Source: Celeribacter neptunius
GTDB lineage: Bacteria; Pseudomonadota; Alphaproteobacteria; Rhodobacterales; Rhodobacteraceae
Direction: 5' to 3'
Length of the DNA stretch: 64,000 bases
NCBI RefSeq assembly: GCF_900113955.1
Contig: NZ_FORH01000002.1
Coordinates: 124,001 to 188,000 of the forward strand
The notes beneath the pieces were generated by a model. The model was not told the DNA's origin. It saw only the letters and a list, made by a program, of their open reading frames with translations, and did not search any database. The translations under genes were made by a program, and so were the position numbers. Numbering within the stretch: position 1 is the first letter of the stretch; every line of letters starts with the position of its first letter. Shown one piece after another: positions 55,254 to 63,257 of this stretch.

Positions 55254-56305
55254 GCACGATCCGCCTGCAACGCATGCCGATTGCCCCGGCGCGCATCGCC
55301 CTCGTGCTGCGGCTCCTGTCGGTGGTGCTGGCACTTTTGACCACGGCGATCCTGCTCTGGGCGACCGGGCGCGATCCGATCGCTCTGGGCGCCAAGGTCC
55401 TCTCCTCGACCTTCGGCTCGTCCTTTGGCCTCGAAGATCTGGCGCTCTTGTTTTCGCCGCTGATCTATTGCGGGCTGGCGGTGGCCGTCGCCCTGCGCAT
55501 CGGCGCCTGGAACATCGGCGCCGAGGGGCAGTTCAATTTCGGTGCCTTTTGCGCCACGGGAATCGCGCTCTTCGTGCCCGGCCCGACATGGCTGATGCTG
55601 CCGCTGATGGCGCTTGCGGGCATGATCGGCGGGGCACTGTGGATCCTGGTGCCGACGCTGGCGCGGGCCTATGCCGATGTCTCGGAGCTGATCACCACGC
55701 TATTGATGAATTTCATCGCCATGCTACTGGTCTATTGGGTCGCCACCGGGCCTTGGCTCGACCCGTCGGGCATGGCGCTCGCGACCACCGCGCGGCTGCC
55801 CGTCTCGGTGCCGCCGATCTGGGGCATCGTCCATTGGGGCCTGCCGGTGGCCGTGATGCTCGCCATCGCGCTGGCGCTCGTCTTCACCTACACCCGCTGG
55901 GGCTATGAGGTGCGGATCGCCGGCGCCAATCCCGGCGCTGCGGCCTATGCCGGCATGCCGGTGAAACGCCAGCTCATCGCCGTGATGCTGCTGTCGGGCG
56001 CGCTGGCGGGTCTTGGCGGCATGATGGAAGCGGCCGGAACGGTCGGCCGGCTGCAAGGCGGGATTTCCAACAATTACGGCTATATCGGCATCATGGTGGC
56101 GGTGCTCGCCCGCGCCGCGCCCTTGGGCGTGCTGGCCACGGCGTTTTTCATGGCGGTTATCCTGAACGGTGGCATCGTCCTGCAATCGCAGGGGTTGACC
56201 ACGCACACCGTTCTGGCGGTGACGGGTCTGATCCTGCTCTATGCCGCGATCGGCGACGAGGCGGCACATTACAAGATCCTGCGCAACAAGACGGGGGAAA
56301 GCTGA
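55250..56305 (+). CDS. ABC transporter permease (nucleoside/purine type)
   Basis: This 351-residue inner-membrane protein has about ten hydrophobic segments and the family motif ALRIGAWNIGAEGQFNFGAF. It pairs with the next gene's product as a heterodimeric channel. It overlaps the ATPase stop by ATGA. Confidence 0.92.
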   Translation: MSTIRLQRMPIAPARIALVLRLLSVVLALLTTAILLWATGRDPIALGAKVLSSTFGSSFGLEDLALLFSPLIYCGLAVAVALRIGAWNIGAEGQFNFGAFCATGIALFVPGPTWLMLPLMALAGMIGGALWILVPTLARAYADVSELITTLLMNFIAMLLVYWVATGPWLDPSGMALATTARLPVSVPPIWGIVHWGLPVAVMLAIALALVFTYTRWGYEVRIAGANPGAAAYAGMPVKRQLIAVMLLSGALAGLGGMMEAAGTVGRLQGGISNNYGYIGIMVAVLARAAPLGVLATAFFMAVILNGGIVLQSQGLTTHTVLAVTGLILLYAAIGDEAAHYKILRNKTGES

Positions 56306-56306
56306 G

Positions 56307-57242
56307 ATGGATATTCTCGCGGGTCTCATTCAAACGGCCTTTCTCGCCGGGGGCGTGCTGGCTCTGGCGGCGCTTGGCGAAGTGCTCGCCGAACGCGTCG
56401 GCGTGGTGAACCTCGGCGTCGAAGGGCTCATCGCGCTCGGCGCCATGTCGGCGGTCGCGACCGTGGTGGGCACCGGCTCGCCCTGGCTCGGGCTCATGGT
56501 GGCGCTGCTGGTCGGTCTGGGCGCGGGGATGGTCTTTGCCACCGCCACCGTCCTCATTCGCGCCAATCAGGTGCTCTGCGGTCTGGCGCTGACCTATATC
56601 GGCACCGGCATGGCGGCGACCCTCGGCAAGCCGTTTTCCGGCTCACCGGTGCCCGCCACATTCGACGATATCCAGATCCCGATCCTCTCGGATCTGCCGT
56701 TTTTTGGACGTGCATTTTTCAGCCATAACATTCTGGTCTATGTGATCTTTCTCGCCCTGCCCTTGGCGCTTCATTACCTGATGTTCTACACCCGGCACGG
56801 GCTCAACATGCGCGCCGTGGGCGAGAACCCCGCCGCCGCCGATGCCGCCGGCATTCCGGTGATGAAAATGCGCTTCTGGTACACCTCGCTGGGCGCATCC
56901 CTCGCCGCCGGTGCCGGGGCCTATCTCACGCTCTCCTTCGTACCGAGCTGGTCCGAGGGCGTGGTGGCGGGCCGTGGCTGGATCGCCGTGGCTCTGGTGA
57001 TCTTCGCGGGTTTCCGACCGGTGAACGCGGTGCTGGCCGGGCTGCTCTTCGGCTTCGTCACGGCGCTCGGCTTTGTCGGGCAGGCCCGCAACTGGCCGGT
57101 TGCCGCCTCGATCCTGTCGATGCTGCCGTATCTGGGCACCATGGCGCTGATGATCGTGCCGGTGATCACCTGGCAGCGCATGCGCCGGCTGATGGCGGCG
57201 CCCGAGGGCATCACCCAACCCTATTTTCGGGATCAACGATGA
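56307..57242 (+). CDS. ABC transporter permease (nucleoside/purine type)
   Basis: This 311-residue inner-membrane protein has EVLAERVGVVNLGVEGLIALGAM, the motif matching its partner, and about eight or nine hydrophobic segments. The start at 56307 follows the previous stop by one base; the frame open further upstream lies within that gene. Confidence 0.92.
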   Translation: MDILAGLIQTAFLAGGVLALAALGEVLAERVGVVNLGVEGLIALGAMSAVATVVGTGSPWLGLMVALLVGLGAGMVFATATVLIRANQVLCGLALTYIGTGMAATLGKPFSGSPVPATFDDIQIPILSDLPFFGRAFFSHNILVYVIFLALPLALHYLMFYTRHGLNMRAVGENPAAADAAGIPVMKMRFWYTSLGASLAAGAGAYLTLSFVPSWSEGVVAGRGWIAVALVIFAGFRPVNAVLAGLLFGFVTALGFVGQARNWPVAASILSMLPYLGTMALMIVPVITWQRMRRLMAAPEGITQPYFRDQR

Positions 57243-58657
57243 GCACCACCCTTCTGAAACACATCTCGCATCTCGCCACATTCGACGGCGCGCACCGCGA
57301 CGCCGGCACTGAAATCTCCGACGGCTATGTGCTGCTCCGCGACAATGTCATCACGGCCTGCGGGCCGATGACGGAGTGCAGCGATGCGACCTGTCGCGCC
57401 GCCGAACGCGTGCTCGACATGTCGGATCACGTGGTGATGCCCGGCATGGTCAACACGCACCATCATTTCTATCAGAACCTCACCCGGGTGATGGTGCAGG
57501 ACGACGCGCTTTTCGTCTGGCTCAAGACGCTCTACCCGATCTGGGCGCGGCTCGATGATCGGGCGATGGCGACCGCCTCACGCATGGCGATGGCGGAGCT
57601 GATCATGTCCGGCTGCACCACCAGCTCGGATCATCAATATATCATGCCCAATGATTGCACGCTCGACACGCCCATTCGCGTGGCCCGCGAAATGGGGCTG
57701 CGGTTTCACGCCGCGCGTGGCGCGATGAGCCGGGGCGAGAGCAAGGGCGGTTTGCCGCCCGACAGCTGTGTCGAAGAAGAGGAGGACATCCTCAAGGACG
57801 CCGAGCGGCTGATCAATCGCTATCACGACATGTCGGATCACGCGATGACGCGGATCGTGCTGGCGCCGTGCTCGGCCTTTTCGGTCACGCAAGGGTTGAT
57901 GAAGGACGCGGCGGCGCTGGCGCGCTCCCATGAAGGCGTGCGGCTGCATTCGCATATCGCCGAGGTGCTCTCGGAAGAGGAATATTGCCTCGCAACCTAT
58001 GGCATGCGCTCGGTCGCCTATGCCGAAAGCTGTGACTGGCTCGGTCCTGATGTCTGGTTCGCTCATGCGATCTTTCTCAACGATGCCGAGATCCGCGCCT
58101 TTGCCGAGAGCGGTACGGGGGCAACCTTCTGCCCCTCGGCGCATATGCGCTGCGGCCTTGGCATCATGCGGGCGCGCGAGATGCTCGACGCCGGCGTCAC
58201 CATCGGTCTCGGGGTCGATGGTTCGGCCTCGAATGACACGTCGAACATGTTCTCCGAGGTCCGGTTTGCACAATTCCTGCAACGCGTCGCCCCGGATCGC
58301 TATCTCTCGGAGACTCCCGGCGGGCGCGGCGGCTTTGGCGGCACACCAGGGGCGCTCTCGGCGCGCGAAGCCCTTTGGATGGCGACCCGCGGCGGCGCCA
58401 AGCTTCTCGGCCGCGACGACATCGGCCAGATCGCCCCGGGCAAATCCGCCGATCTCATCGCCGTCAAACGCACCCGTCTGGGCATGGCCGGGACCCAGCG
58501 CGATCCGCTCGCCGCCCTGGTGATGTGCGGGCCGTTCGATGTCGATTATTCTTTCATCAACGGTCAGCCGGTGGTTGAAAAAGGCACATTCACCCGTCTG
58601 GATCTCGACGCCGCTCTCAGCGATCATGCGGCAACGATGGATCGCATTTACGCCTGA
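57239..58657 (+). CDS. 8-oxoguanine deaminase
   Basis: This 472-residue amidohydrolase has metal ligands NTHHHFYQNLTR, HSHIAE and GVDGSASND, and the family segments LYPIWARL, GCTTSSDHQY and RGAMSRGESKGGLPPD. The enzyme turns 8-oxoguanine into urate. The loop CPSAHMRCGLGIM differs from the more usual CPSSN-type sequence, so specificity may be shifted. It overlaps the permease stop by ATGA, which links uptake directly to deamination. Confidence 0.87.
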   Translation: MSTTLLKHISHLATFDGAHRDAGTEISDGYVLLRDNVITACGPMTECSDATCRAAERVLDMSDHVVMPGMVNTHHHFYQNLTRVMVQDDALFVWLKTLYPIWARLDDRAMATASRMAMAELIMSGCTTSSDHQYIMPNDCTLDTPIRVAREMGLRFHAARGAMSRGESKGGLPPDSCVEEEEDILKDAERLINRYHDMSDHAMTRIVLAPCSAFSVTQGLMKDAAALARSHEGVRLHSHIAEVLSEEEYCLATYGMRSVAYAESCDWLGPDVWFAHAIFLNDAEIRAFAESGTGATFCPSAHMRCGLGIMRAREMLDAGVTIGLGVDGSASNDTSNMFSEVRFAQFLQRVAPDRYLSETPGGRGGFGGTPGALSAREALWMATRGGAKLLGRDDIGQIAPGKSADLIAVKRTRLGMAGTQRDPLAALVMCGPFDVDYSFINGQPVVEKGTFTRLDLDAALSDHAATMDRIYA

Positions 58658-58667
58658 GGAACATGAG

Positions 58668-59561
58668 ATGACCCAAGCCTGCCCCCCGGAACTCGACCAG
58701 GCCACGCTCGATCAATGGTATTGCATCCAGAACCTCGCCGAAATTCCCGCCGCGGGCATGACGACCCGGCTTCTGGGGGTCGATCTCGATCTGACCGGAA
58801 GAGAAAGCCCCTCGGTCGTCGCCCAAGAAACAGCAGGGCCGCGCGCCCTGCCCACCCGGCAGCGCTATGGCTATCTCTGGTCCACGCTGGGCAATCCCAA
58901 CACGGATGTGCCCGATATTCCCGAGGCCGACGAAGCAGACCGGCGCTATGTGCCCTGTGGCGTGGTCAAGGTCCGCTCCTCGGCCCCACGGGTGATCGAG
59001 AATTTCCTCGACATGGCGCATTTTCCCTTTGTCCACACCGATATTCTCGGCTCGGAAGAGCATCCCGAGGTCGAGAAATACAAATGCGAGATCCGTCGCG
59101 ATGTCGATGAGGTCTGGGCCACGGATTGCGTTTTTACCCAGCCGCAGGCGGCGAAATCGGCTCAGGGCGCGATCCAGACCGATTACATCTATCGCGTCAC
59201 CACGCCCTTCACCGTGCTCTTGTACAAGACCTGTCCGATCTCAGACAGCCGCTGGGACGTGATCGGGCTTTTCGTGCAGCCGATGGAGCCGGGGCTGTGC
59301 CGGGCCCATCCGGTGATGTTCCTTCTGGACGAAGAGAACAGCGATGCCGATCTCATTGCCTTTCAACAGGTGATCTTCCTGCAGGATCGGATCATCCTCG
59401 AGAACCAGCGGCCGCTGCTGTTGCCGCTCGAGCCGCGCACGGAGACGCCGACCCGGGCCGATGCCTCCTCCATCGCCTATCGCCGCTGGCTCAAGGAAAA
59501 GGGCTGTGTCTACGGCACGACGCTCGGCCCCGCGCTCAATGCAGGCGATCAAGCCGCATGA
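58668..59561 (+). CDS. Rieske-less Rieske-oxygenase catalytic subunit, NdmC-like paralogue
   Basis: This 297-residue protein is a close paralogue of the protein at 44706-45545 (shared ENFLDMAHFPFVHTDILGSE and LQDRII-ENQRPLLLPLE). Iron ligands Asp115, His118 and His123 are present, and the Rieske cluster loops are absent. Flanking strands of the lost domain remain (DQWYCIQNLAEI; QRYGYLWSTLG). The start at 58668 has GAGGA upstream. It lies between two guanine-type deaminases, so a methylated guanine or xanthine is the favoured substrate, by inference. Confidence 0.85.
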   Translation: MTQACPPELDQATLDQWYCIQNLAEIPAAGMTTRLLGVDLDLTGRESPSVVAQETAGPRALPTRQRYGYLWSTLGNPNTDVPDIPEADEADRRYVPCGVVKVRSSAPRVIENFLDMAHFPFVHTDILGSEEHPEVEKYKCEIRRDVDEVWATDCVFTQPQAAKSAQGAIQTDYIYRVTTPFTVLLYKTCPISDSRWDVIGLFVQPMEPGLCRAHPVMFLLDEENSDADLIAFQQVIFLQDRIILENQRPLLLPLEPRTETPTRADASSIAYRRWLKEKGCVYGTTLGPALNAGDQAA

Positions 59562-60919
59562 CCCTACCTGATCTTGCCGATCTGCGCGGGCGCCGGATCG
59601 TGTTTTCCGGCTATCACGCGCCGCGCCTGGGTGAAATCGAGGCGTTTCATGACGCGGTTCTGAGCCTCGATGAGAATGGCGTGATCACCTCCGTCGAACC
59701 GAAGCGCGCGCCGGACGGCAACACCGAAGACGCGATCCGCCTGCCCGAAGGCTGGCTCCTGATCCCCGGCCTCGTCGATCTGCATGTGCATGCGCCGCAA
59801 TATGCCCAGCTCGGCACGGCGCTCGATGTGCCGCTGGAAGATTGGCTGCAAAGCTACACCTTCCCGCTCGAAGCGCGGTTTTCCGATCTCGCCTATGCCG
59901 AAGAGGTCTATTCTGCGCTGATCGACGATATGCTGGCGCTCGGCACCACCACGGCGCTGCATTTCGCCACCGTCCATGTGCCCGCGACCAAACGTCTGGC
60001 GGAGATCTGCCTTGAGAAAGGCCAGCGCGCGCTGATCGGCAAGGTGGCGATGGACGATCCCACGCAATGCCCGGCGTATTACCGCGACGCCTCGCCCGAG
60101 GCAGCGGTCGACGGCACCCGTGCGGTGATCGATCACATCCGCGCCCTTCCCGGCAATGATGGCCTGGTCTGGCCGGTGATCACCCCGCGCTTCATCCCGT
60201 CCTGTACGGACACCTGTCTCGAAGGGCTCGGGCAGCTTGCCGCCAAGACCGGCGCGCATATCCAGAGTCATATTTCGGAAAGCGACTGGCAACACGGGTA
60301 TGTGCAGGACCGCTGTGGCTGCTCGGATGCCGAGGCCTTCGAGCGTTTCGGCTTGATGCGCGACAAGGCAGTCTTTGCCCATGGCACGCATCTCTCGGAG
60401 AGCGACATGGATCTGATGGTCACACGCGGCGCCGGTGTCGCCCATTGCCCGCTGTCCAACGCCTATTTCGCCGGCGCGGTGTTTCCGCTGCGCCGGGCCT
60501 TGGAGAAAGGCCTCCGTGTCGGCTTTGGCTCCGACATTTCCGGCGGGCCCTCCGGCTCGATCTGGGAAACGGCGCGGATGGGGATTGCCGCGGCCCGCCT
60601 CCGGGAAAGCGGCACCGATGCTGCGACCCCGCCAGAGGCCCGGGGCACTTCGGAGCGGCGGATCGATTTTCGCGAGGCGTTCCACCTCGCCACCCGTGGT
60701 GGCGCCGAGGCGCTCGACCTGCCGGTCGGGGCCTTTGAGCCGGGGATGCGCTTCGACGCCGTCGCCCTCGATCCGACCTGCCCGGCCGGCACGGTGCGGC
60801 TCTGGCCGGAAAATCAGGGGGATCTCAGGCTCGAGAAGCTGCTCTACACCGTGTCGAAACCCAATATCGCCACGGTCTGGACCGATGCGCAGGCGCGCAG
60901 CGGCTCGACCCGCGCCTGA
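59558..60919 (+). CDS. guaD: Guanine deaminase
   Basis: This 453-residue COG0402 amidohydrolase has guanine-deaminase landmarks (GLVDLHVHAPQYAQLGTALDVPLEDWLQSYTFPLE; QSHISESDW; AHCPLSNAYFAGAVFPLRRAL; GFGSDISGGPSGSIW). It converts guanine to xanthine. The start overlaps the preceding stop by ATGA. It ends the plus-strand operon, 18 bases from the convergent Lrp gene. Confidence 0.9.
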   Translation: MTLPDLADLRGRRIVFSGYHAPRLGEIEAFHDAVLSLDENGVITSVEPKRAPDGNTEDAIRLPEGWLLIPGLVDLHVHAPQYAQLGTALDVPLEDWLQSYTFPLEARFSDLAYAEEVYSALIDDMLALGTTTALHFATVHVPATKRLAEICLEKGQRALIGKVAMDDPTQCPAYYRDASPEAAVDGTRAVIDHIRALPGNDGLVWPVITPRFIPSCTDTCLEGLGQLAAKTGAHIQSHISESDWQHGYVQDRCGCSDAEAFERFGLMRDKAVFAHGTHLSESDMDLMVTRGAGVAHCPLSNAYFAGAVFPLRRALEKGLRVGFGSDISGGPSGSIWETARMGIAAARLRESGTDAATPPEARGTSERRIDFREAFHLATRGGAEALDLPVGAFEPGMRFDAVALDPTCPAGTVRLWPENQGDLRLEKLLYTVSKPNIATVWTDAQARSGSTRA

Positions 60920-60937
60920 ATAGCCATCGCCCCATCG

Positions 60938-61450
60938 TCAAAGATAATTGGTCGGAATCGCCGTGGTGAATTTCAGCTCTTCCATCGAGATCATCGAATT
61001 GACCTGACTGAATTCCAGCCTCTGGATCATCTGTTTGTAGACCGCGTCATAAGAAGCCATGTCCGGCACCACCACCTTGAGGATGTAATCCACCGTGCCG
61101 GTGAGCCGATAGGCCTCGACCACCTCGGGGATTTCATCGATCAGGTCGCGAAACCGGTTGAGCCAGTCGATCTCGTGGCGCGAGGTGCTGATGCCGATGA
61201 AGACCGTCAGGGGCACATTGGCCCGGGTCTGATCGACGAGCACCACGCGTTTCTTGATCAGCCCGGCTTCCTCCATCCGCTTGATCCGCCGCCAACAGGG
61301 GTTGGTCGACAGGCCCACGGCCTCGGAAATCGCCTGAATCGGCGTATCACTGTCCTTTTGCAACATTTCGAGAATGCGCTGATCGATCTCGTCAAAGGTA
61401 ATGCTTTCAATCGGTTTCGATCCGGTCTTGCGGGGACGCGGTTCTGTCAT
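60938..61450 (-). CDS. Lrp/AsnC-family regulator
   Basis: This 170-residue protein has an N-terminal helix-turn-helix (DQRILEMLQKDSDTPIQAISEAVGLSTNPCWRRIKRMEEAGLI) and a C-terminal RAM ligand domain (VEAYRLTGTVDYILKVVVPDMASYD). It overlaps the VOC gene by ATGA. It probably controls the SDR-VOC-lrp operon or the divergent ABC transporter. Confidence 0.92.
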   Translation of the reverse strand: MTEPRPRKTGSKPIESITFDEIDQRILEMLQKDSDTPIQAISEAVGLSTNPCWRRIKRMEEAGLIKKRVVLVDQTRANVPLTVFIGISTSRHEIDWLNRFRDLIDEIPEVVEAYRLTGTVDYILKVVVPDMASYDAVYKQMIQRLEFSQVNSMISMEELKFTTAIPTNYL

Positions 61451-62307
61451 GCCGGGACAAACTCCATAATTACACCTGCTGCAAATTCCGGGCCGGTGGC
61501 GAGGCCCAGCGCGGTCTCACAAATAGTCACATTCGCATCTCTAAGGCAATCTTTTGCCGCCGCGAGGTCTTTCACCTTTACCCGCAAGACCGTGAACGCG
61601 CCGCGGGTGGTGGCCGAAAGGTCGATCCCGGGATAGGCCGCGGCCAGACGTTCCGCCGTCGCCAGAATGAGCGGTGCGGAGTTGGGCCCGGTGGCGATGC
61701 TGGTGAAGCCATCCTCGGTGCTCACCGCGCCCTCGGCCCAGAGCCGGGCGAATCCCCTGGCCTCGTCTTCGGGATCTTCCGAGATCGCCAGAATGGCCGC
61801 GAGACCACAGGCGGTGTTGGCATGGTCCAGAAGCTCCGGCACCCAGACGGTGTCGCGGGTCTTGTGCTGACACATGAAGACCATGCCACGCGGCGTGTCG
61901 GCGGGCGTGAAGGACACGGTCGAAAAGGCCGCGACGCCCTCGCTGCCATCCGGAAGCGGCACCGGGCGCGAGAAACTGCCCAGCCCCTGTGTCGCCAGAC
62001 CGAGCGCGTTCAGCGCCTCTGCCGCCGCTTCGGCATCGTCGATCCGGCAGGCGATCGCATGCAGCCCCTGCCCCATCCGCGCCAGGGTCTCCCGGCGCGC
62101 GGCGTTCAGATCGGTGGCCGTCAGAATGCCCAGAAGCTCGAAATAATCCTCCGGGAACATGATGGTGTAATTCGCCGTGCCCTTGGCCGCCGAATGGGTG
62201 CCGCGCGGCGACAGGGTGAAGCCCAGCGCCCGGTATTGCGCGGCGGCCGCGTCGAGATCGTCAACGAGGGCAAAGCAATGGTCGATGCCTTTGACGGGAT
62301 GGGTCAT
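61447..62307 (-). CDS. VOC-superfamily (glyoxalase-like) protein
   Basis: This 286-residue protein has a glyoxalase_3-like pattern: KGIDHCFALVDDLDAAAAQYRALGFTLSPRGTH, then a second module (GPNSAPLILATAERLAAAYPGID; FTVLRVKVKDLAAAKDCL). Catalysis would need a metal site; His and Glu candidates include HCF and YFELLG. The start at 62307 has GGAG upstream. Function unknown. Confidence 0.85.
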   Translation of the reverse strand: MTHPVKGIDHCFALVDDLDAAAAQYRALGFTLSPRGTHSAAKGTANYTIMFPEDYFELLGILTATDLNAARRETLARMGQGLHAIACRIDDAEAAAEALNALGLATQGLGSFSRPVPLPDGSEGVAAFSTVSFTPADTPRGMVFMCQHKTRDTVWVPELLDHANTACGLAAILAISEDPEDEARGFARLWAEGAVSTEDGFTSIATGPNSAPLILATAERLAAAYPGIDLSATTRGAFTVLRVKVKDLAAAKDCLRDANVTICETALGLATGPEFAAGVIMEFVPA

Positions 62308-62350
62308 GATTGTCTCCAAATGTGCGATTTCATTGAATTTTGATGAGGTC

Positions 62351-63061
62351 TTAACGGCGGACCGGCGCCAGCACGATTTCCGGCAGGCTGATCCCCGGCT
62401 GCATCTCGGCCACGAAGAGCGCGGTCTTTGCCATATCCTCCGGCTGGATCATCGCCGCCATTTTCTCGGCGTCGAAACCGGGCCGTTTGGCGAGAAGCGG
62501 CGTCGCCACCTCGGCGGGACAAAGCGCGGTGGAGCGAATGCCGTTCCTGCCCTCCTCGTCATTGAGGCTGAGCGAGAGATCCGAGAGCGCGTGTTTCGAG
62601 GCACCATAGACGACGCCGCTCACCGGCGAATGGAACCGCCCGGCCCAGCTCGAGGTATGGATCATCACCCCGTCCTGTTGCGCCCGCATAATCGGCAGGC
62701 AAGCGCCGATGACATTGAGCGCGCCGGTGATATTGACATTGATCACCTGATCCCAGCTCTGCCAATCCAGCTCAGCCCATGTGCGTTTGGGGATGTTGAG
62801 CCCGGCATTGTTGCAGAGCACAGTGAGATCACCGGACCAGGCAGCGATCTCGCGGGCGGCCCCGGCCATGCCGCTGCGATCGGTGACATCGCCGGGCCGG
62901 ATATAGATGTCCTCAGAGACCGGCAACGCGGCCGCGACGGCCTCGAGCGCCGCCGCATTGCGCGCCGTCAGCGCCACACGATAGCCCGCCTCGGCAAAGG
63001 CTTTTGCCATGGCCGCGCCGATTCCCGAGCCTGCGCCGGTAATCCATGCAGTTTTCTTCAT
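62351..63061 (-). CDS. Short-chain dehydrogenase/reductase
   Basis: This 236-residue SDR has the Rossmann motif TGAGSGIGAAMAKAFAEAG, CNNAGLN, catalytic Ser in HTSSWAG and YGASK. A C-terminal family segment (MAAMIQPEDMAKTALFVAEM) is typical. Substrate unknown. It is probably the first gene of the SDR-VOC-lrp unit. Confidence 0.9.
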   Translation of the reverse strand: MKKTAWITGAGSGIGAAMAKAFAEAGYRVALTARNAAALEAVAAALPVSEDIYIRPGDVTDRSGMAGAAREIAAWSGDLTVLCNNAGLNIPKRTWAELDWQSWDQVINVNITGALNVIGACLPIMRAQQDGVMIHTSSWAGRFHSPVSGVVYGASKHALSDLSLSLNDEEGRNGIRSTALCPAEVATPLLAKRPGFDAEKMAAMIQPEDMAKTALFVAEMQPGISLPEIVLAPVRR

Positions 63062-63131
63062 GTGTTTTCCCTAATTTTTCAAATTTATAGGATCGTAACA
63101 CCGATTTTTAATCAGAGTGTAGGTTAAAATA

Positions 63132-63153
63132 CCAATTTTTGAAAAAATATTGG
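63132..63153. promoter_or_regulatory. AT-rich imperfect palindrome in SDR / ABC divergent region
   Basis: CCAAT at 63132-63136 and ATTGG at 63149-63153 enclose an A/T-only core apart from one G, 16 of 22 positions symmetric. It lies in the strongly AT-rich 196-base divergent region, a plausible Lrp-type target. Confidence 0.4.
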
Positions 63154-63257
63154 GTTTTAATGTTGACTGAGCGGAAAGCCTCTCGTCATGTGAAGCTGCG
63201 CAACACATGCACAGGGCCGCGAACAGGCCACCCAACCGACCGGGAGAACCAGAACAC

